Assembly: GCA_965215055.1 (NCBI GenBank)
Contig: OZ244046.1
Location: 744,001-808,000, forward strand
DNA length: 64,000 nucleotides
Origin: G965215055 sp965215055
Lineage (GTDB): Bacteria > Pseudomonadota > Gammaproteobacteria > UBA4575
Reading direction: 5' to 3'
Shown here: positions 36,285 to 45,769 of the stretch, one piece after another
Layout: each line of letters starts with the position of its first letter
Numbering within the stretch: position 1 is the stretch's first letter
Position numbers and translations under genes: made by a program
The notes under the pieces: model-generated
Database searches by the model: none
Told to the model about the DNA's origin: nothing
The model's input: only the letters and a program-made list of their open reading frames with translations

Positions 36285-37590
36285 CAAGCCATTACGAAAG
36301 CTTTTTTATTCCACTCTCATACTATGCGGGTGCGCAATAGCCATGCTTTCAAACAATGCGTACACAAAGCAGCTTGACCGAATCGTGGCAGTTGTAGATG
36401 AAGACATTGTAATGGAAAGTGAATTAAGGCATCGCGTGCAGGTTTTAGTACAGGAGTTCGGGAAAAACCGTAGTGCTTTACCTTCCCAGGACATACTTGT
36501 CAAACAAGTCTTGCAGCGCTTAATACTGGAACGATTGCAGCTACAACTGGCGGAGCGCCGAGGCATTCAGATCGATGACCTGAGCCTTGACCAAGCCATG
36601 CGCAACCTTGCCAAGCGTAATAACCTGACGCTGGAACAATTCCACGATGTCCTGGTGCAGCAAGGATTCGATTACGTTGCCTTCAGAGAGCAAATGCGCA
36701 ACGAGATGACCATAGATCAACTACGCAGACGCGTTATTGACAGAGACATTGAGGTAACAAAAAGCGAAATTGAAGAGCTGATGGCCAAATCAGAAGGAGA
36801 TTTGCTTGAAAAGCAATACGAATATCACGTCGCACATATACTGGTCGCCATCCCTGAAAATCCGAATTCCGCACAAACTGAAAAATCGAAACAGCGTGCA
36901 GCCCTGATATATGATCGGGCTACATCCGGCGACAACTTTACACAACTCGCCATTGCCGCTTCCGATGCGCAAGACGCGTTAGAAGGGGGTGATCTGGGTT
37001 GGCGCAACAAGGCCCAGCTTCCACCAATTTTTTTACAGCAAATAGAGCAGATGCTGCCGGGAGACACCAGTAAAATTGCCCAAAGCCCGGCCGGGTTCCA
37101 CATTTTCAAGCTCATGGACAGACGAGAAAAAGACATAATGGTCGACCAGGTTTTATGTCGTCATATACTTTTACGTACCAACGTATTATTGGATGACGCC
37201 GCGGCGCAAGCAAAGCTGAAAGAATTCAAGTCCAGAATCGGACAAGGCGAAGATTTTGGCAAATTGGCGCGGGAACACTCTGATGACGCCAGTAGTGCTG
37301 CAAATAATGGGAATTTGAACTGGTCCGTTTCAAGCAACTACGTACCTGCTTTTCGGCAAGTCGTTGACAGCCTGAAAATAAACCAGATCAGCGAACCTTT
37401 TCAAAGCCAGTATGGCTGGCATATTGTGCAACTGCTCGACACCCGCAGACACAACAACACCCGGGAAGCCATGTACGCAGCTGCGCAAAACCAGATCAGA
37501 CAGCGAAAAATTGAAGAAAAAACCGAACTGTGGTTAAGGCAGCTTCGCGACGAAAGCTATGTTGAAGATCGATTACACGTTTCCAACTAG
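36268..37590 (+). CDS. surA: periplasmic chaperone/peptidyl-prolyl isomerase SurA
   Basis: Chaperone for outer-membrane porins and LptD. The ATG at 36268 is preferred (adjacent ATG 36265 is possible; an open frame reaches 36220) because it gives a normal signal peptide ending near SNNAYT; it overlaps the lptD end. The N-terminal chaperone domain covers about residues 35-170. Two parvulin domains follow: one from YEYHVAHILVAIP to AGFHIFKLMDRR and the second from VLCRHILLRT to YGWHIVQLLDTRR, then a C-terminal helix. Length about 440, as in the family. Confidence 0.92.
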   Translation: MNTCFNKPLRKLFYSTLILCGCAIAMLSNNAYTKQLDRIVAVVDEDIVMESELRHRVQVLVQEFGKNRSALPSQDILVKQVLQRLILERLQLQLAERRGIQIDDLSLDQAMRNLAKRNNLTLEQFHDVLVQQGFDYVAFREQMRNEMTIDQLRRRVIDRDIEVTKSEIEELMAKSEGDLLEKQYEYHVAHILVAIPENPNSAQTEKSKQRAALIYDRATSGDNFTQLAIAASDAQDALEGGDLGWRNKAQLPPIFLQQIEQMLPGDTSKIAQSPAGFHIFKLMDRREKDIMVDQVLCRHILLRTNVLLDDAAAQAKLKEFKSRIGQGEDFGKLAREHSDDASSAANNGNLNWSVSSNYVPAFRQVVDSLKINQISEPFQSQYGWHIVQLLDTRRHNNTREAMYAAAQNQIRQRKIEEKTELWLRQLRDESYVEDRLHVSN

Positions 37591-37665
37591 GCCTATCCAC
37601 CGTCAATCCCATTGATCTGATTACGAAATTATTTTCGTCGCAATCGATACCGCCTGCTTCCTGAC

Positions 37666-38682
37666 GTGCGACATTCCGCCCAAATTGCCATTACTACGGG
37701 CGAGCCGGCAGGTATCGGCCCTGAATTGGTATTGAAACTTGCCCAGATGACTCTGCCTTTTGAAATCGTTGCGATCGCAGATAGCGCGCAGCTAAAAAGA
37801 CTCGCAAATCAGTTGAATATGAACATCCAACTCAATGACTTCGATTTCAACCCGGCTACTGCGACTCACTCCTCCGGGCAGTTGAACGTTGTAGATACTC
37901 CCGTTGCAAGCCCGGTGGTACCAGGGATGCCTGATGTCAAGAACTCCGGCCATGTCGTCGAGGCACTAAACACCGCGATCGATCTGGTTCAAAACAGCAT
38001 TTGCCAAGCGCTGACGACCGGTCCCGTGCAAAAAAGCGTTATTAACGAAGCAGGTACCCTTTTTTCAGGACACACCGAGTTTATTGCCGAAAAAACAGAC
38101 GGATATCCCGTAATGCTACTAACGGATGAAACCTTCAAAAAAAACTCGGAAAACAAGCTCAGAGTCGCTCTAGTTACGACTCACTTGCCAATCTCCAAGG
38201 TTGCAGCTCAAATCACGCCACAACGGATAGAACGCGTGCTACGTGTCTTGCATCAGGCATTAATACAACGCTTTCATATTTCCAGCCCTCATATTTCTGT
38301 TTGCGGACTGAACCCACATGCCGGCGAGAGCGGTTATCTTGGCACTGAAGAGATAGAGTTGATCTGTCCGTTGCTTGAAAGACTGCGTGATGGCGGCATG
38401 AATATAGACGGGCCAATCCCTGCGGACGTAGCGTTTACACCGGAAAAACTGGCAAGGAAAGACGCAGTGGTTGCGATGTATCATGATCAGGGTTTACCTG
38501 TGATCAAACACCTAGGATTTGGCAAAATTGTCAACGTGACACTCGGCTTGCCGATCATACGCACCTCGGTAGACCATGGTACGGCCCTGGACATTGCCGG
38601 ACGAGGTACTGCCAATGTAGACAGCCTGCATACCGCGGCATTTCTGGCTGCACAACTGGCAAATAATGCCCGAGCAGGTTGA
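37666..38682 (+). CDS. pdxA: 4-hydroxythreonine-4-phosphate dehydrogenase
   Basis: NAD-dependent enzyme of the DXP-dependent pyridoxal phosphate pathway; also needs a divalent metal. 338 residues from a GTG start. Landmarks are ITTGEPAGIGPEL at the N-terminus, LTTGPVQKSVINEAG near residue 122, FSGHTEFIAE near 140 (metal His), CGLNPHAGESGYLG near 210, AMYHDQGLPVIK near 270 and TSVDHGTALDIAGRG near 298. It stands 75 bp after surA in the same operon. Confidence 0.95.
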   Translation: MRHSAQIAITTGEPAGIGPELVLKLAQMTLPFEIVAIADSAQLKRLANQLNMNIQLNDFDFNPATATHSSGQLNVVDTPVASPVVPGMPDVKNSGHVVEALNTAIDLVQNSICQALTTGPVQKSVINEAGTLFSGHTEFIAEKTDGYPVMLLTDETFKKNSENKLRVALVTTHLPISKVAAQITPQRIERVLRVLHQALIQRFHISSPHISVCGLNPHAGESGYLGTEEIELICPLLERLRDGGMNIDGPIPADVAFTPEKLARKDAVVAMYHDQGLPVIKHLGFGKIVNVTLGLPIIRTSVDHGTALDIAGRGTANVDSLHTAAFLAAQLANNARAG

Positions 38683-38722
38683 CAACACAAGAAACACACG
38701 GAGACAAACAAGGCTTTTACAA

Positions 38723-39202
38723 ATGAGGTACAAGGAAATTATTTTTTCGTTTATCGTTCAACTGTCCTGCTGTGCTTCGGTACTATACGCGGCGGATTCA
38801 GAAAATCACACCATCACTATAACCAGCAATGAAAAACTGGACCTGATCAACGGCGACAGCGTTCAATTCCAGTTTCAACCACTCAGTGACGTAGCACGCT
38901 CTTTGGAAATTGCCAACAAGGCGTCTTCCCTGGGAGTGATTCACGTCGGAAAGGCGCATCTCAAGGAGGACATTACGGCGCTAACGGCGTTACGCGCAAT
39001 CGCTAATCAAATTGCCGAAAGCCTGGACTTGAACTTTGCCGTAATTACTGACTCCAATACCTCTCAAGCCCTGTGGGAAAGCGAACTGCTACTGCTCTAT
39101 CATCCCGACCTGACCATTACACTTGCACTGGTCAAATCCAGCGAACAAAACCATTATGAAATAGTATGTACCTACGCACTAAGAGAAGAAGTCACGCGTT
39201 AA
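38723..39202 (+). CDS. exported protein of unknown function between pdxA and rsmA
   Basis: About 159 residues from the ATG at 38723 (an upstream open frame overlaps pdxA but lacks sense as a start). A signal peptide of roughly 23 residues ends with VLYA, then a mature part containing ISNEK-like and LSDVARSLEIANKA segments. No membrane helix follows, so it is probably periplasmic. I recognise no family. Its position breaks the otherwise tight pdxA-rsmA linkage usual in gammaproteobacteria. Confidence 0.65.
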   Translation: MRYKEIIFSFIVQLSCCASVLYAADSENHTITITSNEKLDLINGDSVQFQFQPLSDVARSLEIANKASSLGVIHVGKAHLKEDITALTALRAIANQIAESLDLNFAVITDSNTSQALWESELLLLYHPDLTITLALVKSSEQNHYEIVCTYALREEVTR

Positions 39203-39228
39203 CAAGAGCCGAGCCTTAAATCAAAAAA

Positions 39229-40020
39229 ATGGGTCTGCCGACAACCGGTAAACTTCGTAAAAGGTTTGGACAGCATCTGTTGACAGACAAAAGCATGATA
39301 GCCGATATCGTGCAGGCTATCGATCCTGCCCCACTACAAACTTTTTGCGAAATAGGTCCGGGACTCGGTGCAATCACCTTGCCCATGCTAAAAAAAGCGA
39401 GTGTCTTGCATGCAATAGAAATCGACCGGGACCTCGGCAATACATTATCGGAAAAATGCAAGGGCGCAACTAATTTTACGCTGCATCAAACTGACGCACT
39501 ACACTTTGATTTTAATGACATCGGCAGTCCTAAACGGCCTGTTCGATTAATCGGAAACTTGCCTTACAACATTTCCACACCACTGTTATTTCACCTGCTG
39601 TCATTTGCCGAGATCATTACGGACATGCATTTCATGTTACAAAAGGAAGTGGTTAAACGTATTACTGCAACTCCCGGTATATCGCAATACAGCCGACTCA
39701 GCGTTATGGTGCAGAGTTATTGCAAAGTTGAAAGTTTATTCGACGTTCCCTCCCGAATGTTTACACCGCCACCAAAAATAACGTCCAGCTTTATGCGCCT
39801 GATGCCTTACGGTATCGATAAACCGAATATTATCGACCCGTTACTGTTTGGCGGGATCGTTGAAACCGCGTTTCAGCAGCGCCGCAAAACAATTAAAAAC
39901 AGCCTTGCCTCGGTTGCCTCTATCAGCCAGTTGCGAAAAGCCTCAATCGACCCGAATCAGCGTCCACAGGACGTTTCTATACGACAGTACATTGAGCTTG
40001 CGAACCAGATGGCTACCTAG
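39229..40020 (+). CDS. rsmA: 16S rRNA dimethyladenosine transferase
   Basis: Methylates A1518 and A1519 of 16S rRNA (E. coli numbering) during small-subunit assembly (KsgA). 263 residues: the RKRFGQHLLTD N-terminal motif, the SAM-binding EIGPGLGAITLPML near residue 41, and the catalytic NLPYNISTPLL near 109. The C-terminal helical domain contains FQQRRKTIKNSL. Part of the lptD to apaH run. Confidence 0.95.
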   Translation: MGLPTTGKLRKRFGQHLLTDKSMIADIVQAIDPAPLQTFCEIGPGLGAITLPMLKKASVLHAIEIDRDLGNTLSEKCKGATNFTLHQTDALHFDFNDIGSPKRPVRLIGNLPYNISTPLLFHLLSFAEIITDMHFMLQKEVVKRITATPGISQYSRLSVMVQSYCKVESLFDVPSRMFTPPPKITSSFMRLMPYGIDKPNIIDPLLFGGIVETAFQQRRKTIKNSLASVASISQLRKASIDPNQRPQDVSIRQYIELANQMAT

Positions 40021-40160
40021 TTTTTTGGTAACCTGTCGAATCTTTGACCATTTGAACTGCCTAATCGATGCTTATTGCACTATTCCGGCAGTCAATCGTG
40101 TCATAATATGAAGCTAGCCACTACCTGAATTTTTCTGCATCAGAAGTTATAATAGCCGAC

Positions 40161-40544
40161 ATGGATGAATCTGAAGCACACAATATCGATGTAAGTGTAG
40201 ACAGCGCGTTTATAGAAGGTCAATCTGATGAAGATGAAGGCCGTTTCGTCTTTGCCTACACCGTAACCATTCACAATACGGGCCTTGTGCCGGCAAAGTT
40301 AGTTACCAGGCATTGGATAATTACCGACTCCAACGGCAAAACCCAAGAGGTAAAAGGAGAAGGCGTTGTAGGCGAACAGCCGTATCTGCGCCCAGGGGAG
40401 GCCTTTCAATACACGAGCGGCACCATGCTTGAAACCCCCGTCGGTACGATGCGAGGCAGCTATCAAATGGTTGCAGATGACGGCACCAGGTTCGACGCGG
40501 AAATCAGTCCGTTTACGCTTGCTGCTCCCCGCACCTTGCACTAA
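40161..40544 (+). CDS. apaG: ApaG protein
   Basis: 127-residue fibronectin-III-like (Co2+/Mg2+ efflux-linked) protein of unclear role, universally linked to apaH. It shows RHWIITDSNGKTQEVKGEGVVGEQP (here given only in part as RHWIITDSNGKTQEV), the glycine-rich GEGVVGEQPYLRPGE loop and an FQYTSGTMLETPVGTMRG region. It starts 140 bp after rsmA and ends 35 bp before apaH. Confidence 0.93.
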   Translation: MDESEAHNIDVSVDSAFIEGQSDEDEGRFVFAYTVTIHNTGLVPAKLVTRHWIITDSNGKTQEVKGEGVVGEQPYLRPGEAFQYTSGTMLETPVGTMRGSYQMVADDGTRFDAEISPFTLAAPRTLH

Positions 40545-40579
40545 AAATTACCGTTTATCGATAAAAACTTGCCTCATAT

Positions 40580-41419
40580 ATGGCAACGTATGCAATCGGT
40601 GACGTGCAAGGCTGTTTTGATGAACTGACTGCTCTCGTCAGGAAAATAGCATTCAACCCTAAATCAGACCATTTATGGTTCGCGGGTGATCTTGTCAATC
40701 GCGGGCCGCAATCACTGGAAACCCTGCGCTGGGTCAAATCACTTGGAGATGTGGCCACTGCGGTGCTGGGCAATCACGATCTTCACCTGCTTGCCGCCTA
40801 TGCCGGCATCAAACCTATCAATGAAACAGACGACCTTTATTCGATCTTGCAGGCCAATGATGTTGAAGACCTGATTGACTGGTTAAGACACCGGCCCCTG
40901 ATGCATTATGATTCCGAACTTGATATCGCCATGGTTCACGCCGGCTTGTTTCCACAGTGGGACATTAAAAAAGCATTGTCTCTGGCCAAAGAAGTGGAAG
41001 CGGCCCTACGCTCGAAAAAATACAAAAACTTTTTGCATAACATGTACGGAAACAAGCCGGACTGCTGGGAGGAAACGCTTGATGGCTGGGAAAGGTTGCG
41101 GATTATCACCAATTGCCTGACGCGCATACGTTATTGCAGCGATGAAGGCAGGATGAACTTCGATGACAAGGGTCCGTCGGGTACACAATCGTCCGGAATG
41201 CACCCCTGGTTTGAAATCAACTCACGCAAGAGCCGGAATACGACAATTGTATTTGGACACTGGTCAACGCTGGGCCTTCATACAGGGGACAATGTTATTG
41301 CCACAGACACGGGGTGCCTTTGGGGTGGTTCGTTGACCGCAGTCAAAATCGACGATTTGGAAAAAACGATATTTCAAATTGAATGTGAGGCCAAGCTTCC
41401 CGTACCAGATATACCTTGA
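40580..41419 (+). CDS. apaH: bis(5'-nucleosyl)-tetraphosphatase (symmetrical)
   Basis: Metallophosphoesterase that splits Ap4A into two ADP, and removes Np4-type RNA caps in E. coli. 279 residues with the metal-binding motifs GDVQGCFDEL at residue 7, AGDLVNRGPQSLE near 34, VLGNHDLHLLA near 59 and the later VHAGLFPQWD near 111 and FGHWSTLG near 222. It ends the lptD-surA-pdxA-rsmA-apaG-apaH run and is convergent with folA, 6 bp apart. Confidence 0.95.
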   Translation: MATYAIGDVQGCFDELTALVRKIAFNPKSDHLWFAGDLVNRGPQSLETLRWVKSLGDVATAVLGNHDLHLLAAYAGIKPINETDDLYSILQANDVEDLIDWLRHRPLMHYDSELDIAMVHAGLFPQWDIKKALSLAKEVEAALRSKKYKNFLHNMYGNKPDCWEETLDGWERLRIITNCLTRIRYCSDEGRMNFDDKGPSGTQSSGMHPWFEINSRKSRNTTIVFGHWSTLGLHTGDNVIATDTGCLWGGSLTAVKIDDLEKTIFQIECEAKLPVPDIP

Positions 41420-41425
41420 CTGGTG

Positions 41426-41920
41426 TCATGGCGTCAACCGGAGATATTCAATAAATTCCATATCAAATACATTTTTCTCATCCTTGGGTCGAAAATCCCT
41501 TTTCAGTTCACTCCATTCGTTTTTATCCCATGCCGGAAAACAAATGCCGCCTTTTATATCTGCATACACTATTGTCAAATACATACGCTGAACCATTGGC
41601 AAAATGTACTTGTATATATCCGCGCCACCGATAATAAATACTTTCGCGTCATTCTCCGTCGTACGTTCAACCTGCTGCCAGTCAGTAGCCACGTCACAGC
41701 CCATTGTTCCATAGTCGCAATTGCGTGTTAGCACGATATGCCGGCGCCCAGGCAATATTCCCGGAAGGGACTCAAAGGTTTTGCGCCCCATCACGATAGG
41801 ATAACCCATTGTTATTTTTTTGAAATGCTGCAAGTCCGCGGGAAGATGCCAGGGTATCCGGTTATTCTTGCCAATCACGCCGGTGGGAGTCATCGCTACT
41901 ATTATCGCAATTTCCGCCAC
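41426..41920 (-). CDS. folA: dihydrofolate reductase
   Basis: Reduces dihydrofolate to tetrahydrofolate with NADPH. 164 residues with VIGKNNRIPWHLPADLQHFK near residue 14 (active-site acid Asp), the VMGRKTFESL nucleotide motif and FIIGGADIYKYIL near 95. It follows thyA by 8 bp, the common pairing because ThyA produces dihydrofolate. It should also support folate supply for the C1 pathway encoded at the left end. Confidence 0.94.
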   Translation of the reverse strand: MAEIAIIVAMTPTGVIGKNNRIPWHLPADLQHFKKITMGYPIVMGRKTFESLPGILPGRRHIVLTRNCDYGTMGCDVATDWQQVERTTENDAKVFIIGGADIYKYILPMVQRMYLTIVYADIKGGICFPAWDKNEWSELKRDFRPKDEKNVFDMEFIEYLRLTP

Positions 41921-41928
41921 TAGGTCGC

Positions 41929-42723
41929 CTACACTGCTATAGGTGCCGGGATGTGTTCATGGCATTGATAGTTTTGCAGCTCGAAGTCCTCGTAGACAAA
42001 ATCAAATATGGATGTAACTTTCGGATTGATGTGCATAACGGGCAGCGCATAAGGCGTCCTTTTCAATTGTCGGCGCGCCTGTTCGACGTGATTGGTATAG
42101 AGATGCGCGTCACCAAAGGTATGTACGAACTCTCCAACCTGATAACCGGTTATCTGCGCGATCATTTGTAATAGCAGCGCATAGGAAGCAATATTAAAAG
42201 GTACGCCCAGGAACACGTCTGCACTGCGTTGATATAGCTGGCAAGAGAGTCGGTTTCTGGCTACGTAAAACTGAAAAAAGGCATGGCACGGAGGTAAGGC
42301 CATGTCTTTCAGATCGCCCACGTTCCAGGCACTGATGATGTGGCGGCGCGATGATGGACTTTTCCGTAATTGGTCTACCAACTGAGTAATCTGGTCAATC
42401 GTTGAACCATCCGAGGTGCGCCAGCTACGCCACTGGGCACCATAGACTGGACCCAACTCTCCATCTTCATCAGCCCATTCATCCCAGATGGAAACCCCAT
42501 TCTCACGCAGGTAGGAAACGTTCGTCTCGCCGCGCAGGAACCATAGCAATTCGTGGATGATTGATTTCAAATGCAGTCTTTTGGTGGTTAGAAGAGGAAA
42601 CCCGTTCGCCAGATCAAACCGCATTTGATAACCAAACACAGACAAAGTACCCGTGCCGGTGCGATCCGCTTTTTCCGTTCCCTGCGTCATCACATGATGC
42701 AAAAGTTCCAGGTATTGCTGCAT
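41929..42723 (-). CDS. thyA: thymidylate synthase
   Basis: Makes dTMP from dUMP with methylene-tetrahydrofolate. 264 residues, E. coli length. DRTGTGTLSVFGYQMRFDL near residue 20, the catalytic Cys in LPPCHAFFQF near 146, QRSADVFLGVPFNIASYA near 165, and the dUMP-binding HLYTNHVEQ near 207 are all present. It lies between lgt (3 bp gap) and folA in a minus-strand operon, as in E. coli for lgt-thyA. Confidence 0.96.
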   Translation of the reverse strand: MQQYLELLHHVMTQGTEKADRTGTGTLSVFGYQMRFDLANGFPLLTTKRLHLKSIIHELLWFLRGETNVSYLRENGVSIWDEWADEDGELGPVYGAQWRSWRTSDGSTIDQITQLVDQLRKSPSSRRHIISAWNVGDLKDMALPPCHAFFQFYVARNRLSCQLYQRSADVFLGVPFNIASYALLLQMIAQITGYQVGEFVHTFGDAHLYTNHVEQARRQLKRTPYALPVMHINPKVTSIFDFVYEDFELQNYQCHEHIPAPIAV

Positions 42724-42726
42724 GAA

Positions 42727-43524
42727 TCAATTATCCCGTGCGGCTTCAAATTTGCCGTATGCCAGCCATAAAACGGCCAGCCCTGCAATAATCATCGGGA
42801 TAGTCAACAGTTGCCCCATGGTTAACCAGTCAAACGCTATAAAACCCAAATTCTTATCCGGCTCACGCACAAACTCAACCGCAAATCGAAACACTCCATA
42901 CAATAGTATAAACAGTCCCGCGATGGCTCCAACAGGTCGCGGCTTCTTTGCAAATGCCCATAACACTACAAACAACACCAACCCTTCCAGAAAAGCTTGA
43001 TAAAGTTGTGAAGGATGTCTTGGCAACCCTCCAGCATTAGGAAAAATCATTGCCCATGGCACGTCCGTGACGCGTCCCCACAACTCGCCATTAATAAAGT
43101 TGCCGATCCGACCTGCACCCAAACCAATGGGAACCAGGGGAGCTACATAATCGCACGTGCGTAAAAATCCATAGCCTTTGGCGCGTTGATAAAGCCACAA
43201 GGCGATCACTACTCCCAACAGACCACCATGAAAACTCATACCGCCTTCCCAAATTTTGACCAAATAAAGCGGATGCTCCAAAAAATGAGAAAAGTTGTAA
43301 AATAATACGGAGCCGACTCGACCTCCCACAATCGTGCCCAACACTCCGTAAAACAAGATATCGCCAACTTCACGCGACTGAACTACGGTGTGTTCCCGCT
43401 TGGCGTGTATGCACCCCAACCACCAAAATACCAGAAAACCGACGGCGTACATCAATCCGTACCAGTGCAATTTGAGCGGCCCGATAGAAAAAACAACCGG
43501 GTCAATTTCAGGGAAACTCAGCAT
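42727..43524 (-). CDS. lgt: phosphatidylglycerol:prolipoprotein diacylglyceryl transferase
   Basis: Inner-membrane enzyme adding diacylglycerol to the lipobox cysteine of prolipoproteins. 265 residues, seven helices. Key motifs are the HGGLLGVVIALWLY helix near residue 103, the Lgt signature GLGAGRIGNFINGELWGR near 137, and the late LYGVFRFAVEFVREPD near 207. First gene of the lgt-thyA-folA run; divergent from the DUF255 gene. Confidence 0.94.
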   Translation of the reverse strand: MLSFPEIDPVVFSIGPLKLHWYGLMYAVGFLVFWWLGCIHAKREHTVVQSREVGDILFYGVLGTIVGGRVGSVLFYNFSHFLEHPLYLVKIWEGGMSFHGGLLGVVIALWLYQRAKGYGFLRTCDYVAPLVPIGLGAGRIGNFINGELWGRVTDVPWAMIFPNAGGLPRHPSQLYQAFLEGLVLFVVLWAFAKKPRPVGAIAGLFILLYGVFRFAVEFVREPDKNLGFIAFDWLTMGQLLTIPMIIAGLAVLWLAYGKFEAARDN

Positions 43525-43644
43525 GTTTCAATCATAGCACTTACATTATCGCCACACTTGCGGAAAGGCGACAGGAAATTCCGTGTAAAATCAAACAAGC
43601 TTGCAACCTTGAAATAACCCAAAAAATTTGACTACGCAACAGCT

Positions 43645-45741
43645 ATGAACGAAACCAAAAATCACTTGGCGGATCAAACCAGTCCCTACCTGCTTCAACA
43701 TGCAGATAATCCAGTTGAATGGTATCCATGGTGCAACACCGCACTTGAACGCGCCAAAAGCGAGAATAAACCTATTTTATTGTCGATCGGATATTCAGCC
43801 TGTCACTGGTGCCATGTCATGGCACATGAATCTTTTGAGGATGATGCCACTGCAAAAATCATGAATGAATTATTCGTCAATATAAAGATCGACCGCGAAG
43901 AACGCCCTGACATCGATAAGATCTATCAAACCGCGCAGCTTCTGCTCAACCAGCGCACGGGCGGCTGGCCGTTAACCGTGTTTTTAACACCCGAAGATCA
44001 AATGCCTTTTTTCGGAGGCACCTATTTCCCAAACGTGCAACGCCACGGGCTACCTGCATTTAAAGATTTACTGCAACACGTTTCACGCTTCTACCAAAAT
44101 CAACGGGATAAAATTACCGTTCAAAATCAATCCATGCGTACCGCATTGAAGCAAATATATGAGCCTGACCTCTCAAGAGCTGATTTATCGCCTGACGTTT
44201 TTAATATTTGCAATCAACAATTAGAACAATCCTTCGATGCTCGCCATGGTGGATTCGGGGATGCGCCGAAATTCCCTCACCCCAGCAATATTGAACGACT
44301 ATTGCGTTATTACGCACAGTCAAAACTCGCAGGTAACGAAAACCCTCGCACCTTGCACGTTGCAATATTCACCTTGGAGAAAATGGCAGCAGGGGGGATT
44401 TACGACCACCTGGGGGGCGGCTTCAGTCGTTATTCCGTGGATGCCCGCTGGATGATTCCCCACTTTGAGAAAATGCTGTATGACAACGGACCATTACTCG
44501 CATTGTACGCGCAAGCCTTCGCATTGACCAGTTCTGAACGATTCAAAAATATCTGTGTAGGCATTGCGCACTGGGTGATGCGTGAAATGCAATCTCCCGA
44601 AGGCGGCTACTATTCCACGCTCGATGCGGACTCGGAGAACGAGGAAGGCAAGTTTTATACCTGGGGTCGAGCGCAAGTTGAACAGGCACTCGATAAAGAT
44701 GAATATACCGTATTCGCACCTCATTTCGGCGTAGACCGAGCTTCCAATTTTGAAGGCAAATATCATTTGCACGAATACGAAAGCAGAGAAGAATTATGCA
44801 AGCGGCACGGCATGAGTCATTCTGAATTAAGTTCCCTATTAGACCGGGCTAAGAAAAAACTGTTCACTCTGCGCGAGCAACGAGTTCGCCCTGGCCGCGA
44901 CGAAAAGATTCTCACCAGTTGGAATGCATTAATGATTCGCGGTATGGTCATTGCAGGCCGAGTATTAGATAGCGATGAATACATACACTCGGCACGGCAG
45001 GCCTTGAATTTTCTATATCGAACCATGTGGAAGAATCAACGCCTGTTCGCAACTTACAAGGATGAGAAGGCTCATCTCAATGCTTACCTTGATGATTATG
45101 CGTTTCTAATTGATGCCATCACTGAAATGCTGCAAACCCGCTGGCATACGGAAGATTTGAACTGGGCGTGCGAGTTGGCTGACGTGCTACTGGAAAATTT
45201 TGAGGACAACACGTCAGGAGGTTTTTATTTCACCTCGGATGACCACGAGTGTCTTATTCAGCGTCCCAAAACCACAAGCGATGATGCTACTCCCTCCGGA
45301 AACGGTATTGCGGCATTTGCTTTGGCACGCCTGGGCTATCTGTCGGGTAGTACCAAATATCTGGATGCCGCCGAACGAGTGCTGCAGTTTGCAGCGCATG
45401 CTATCCAGCAATCACCCATAGCTCATACAAGCCTGTTACATGCCTGTGAAGAACAATATCATCCACCGCAAATAATTATCCTGCGTGGGCAAACGGACAA
45501 ATTGACACACTGGCAAAAAACTTGTGCGTTGGATTATGTGCCGCGGCGCCTAGTATTTGCAATCGATAACGAGGAAAGAAACTTACCTGCAGCACTGGCA
45601 GAAAAGAAATTCAAAGAACCCTGCCACGAGGGAGTGGTTGCTTACGTTTGTCAAGGTATGCAGTGTGATGCACCCGTAGAAAATCTCAAAAAATTACAGG
45701 ATATATTAACCAAAACTGGCATTCGGTCGGTGCGCTATTAA
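43645..45741 (+). CDS. thioredoxin domain-containing DUF255 (YyaL/spermatogenesis-associated 20-like) protein
   Basis: 698 residues: an N-terminal thioredoxin-like domain with SACHWCHVMAHESFED (CxxC near residues 53-56), then a long alpha/alpha six-hairpin domain like cellobiose epimerases, including PHFEKMLYDNGPLLALYA near 272 and TSWNALMIRGM near 425. The family is widespread and its cellular role is not settled. No signal peptide, so cytoplasmic. Alone on its transcript or followed by plsC 28 bp away. Confidence 0.88.
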   Translation: MNETKNHLADQTSPYLLQHADNPVEWYPWCNTALERAKSENKPILLSIGYSACHWCHVMAHESFEDDATAKIMNELFVNIKIDREERPDIDKIYQTAQLLLNQRTGGWPLTVFLTPEDQMPFFGGTYFPNVQRHGLPAFKDLLQHVSRFYQNQRDKITVQNQSMRTALKQIYEPDLSRADLSPDVFNICNQQLEQSFDARHGGFGDAPKFPHPSNIERLLRYYAQSKLAGNENPRTLHVAIFTLEKMAAGGIYDHLGGGFSRYSVDARWMIPHFEKMLYDNGPLLALYAQAFALTSSERFKNICVGIAHWVMREMQSPEGGYYSTLDADSENEEGKFYTWGRAQVEQALDKDEYTVFAPHFGVDRASNFEGKYHLHEYESREELCKRHGMSHSELSSLLDRAKKKLFTLREQRVRPGRDEKILTSWNALMIRGMVIAGRVLDSDEYIHSARQALNFLYRTMWKNQRLFATYKDEKAHLNAYLDDYAFLIDAITEMLQTRWHTEDLNWACELADVLLENFEDNTSGGFYFTSDDHECLIQRPKTTSDDATPSGNGIAAFALARLGYLSGSTKYLDAAERVLQFAAHAIQQSPIAHTSLLHACEEQYHPPQIIILRGQTDKLTHWQKTCALDYVPRRLVFAIDNEERNLPAALAEKKFKEPCHEGVVAYVCQGMQCDAPVENLKKLQDILTKTGIRSVRY

Positions 45742-45769
45742 TTTCAAACAACTAAACTTCAGACAATAA

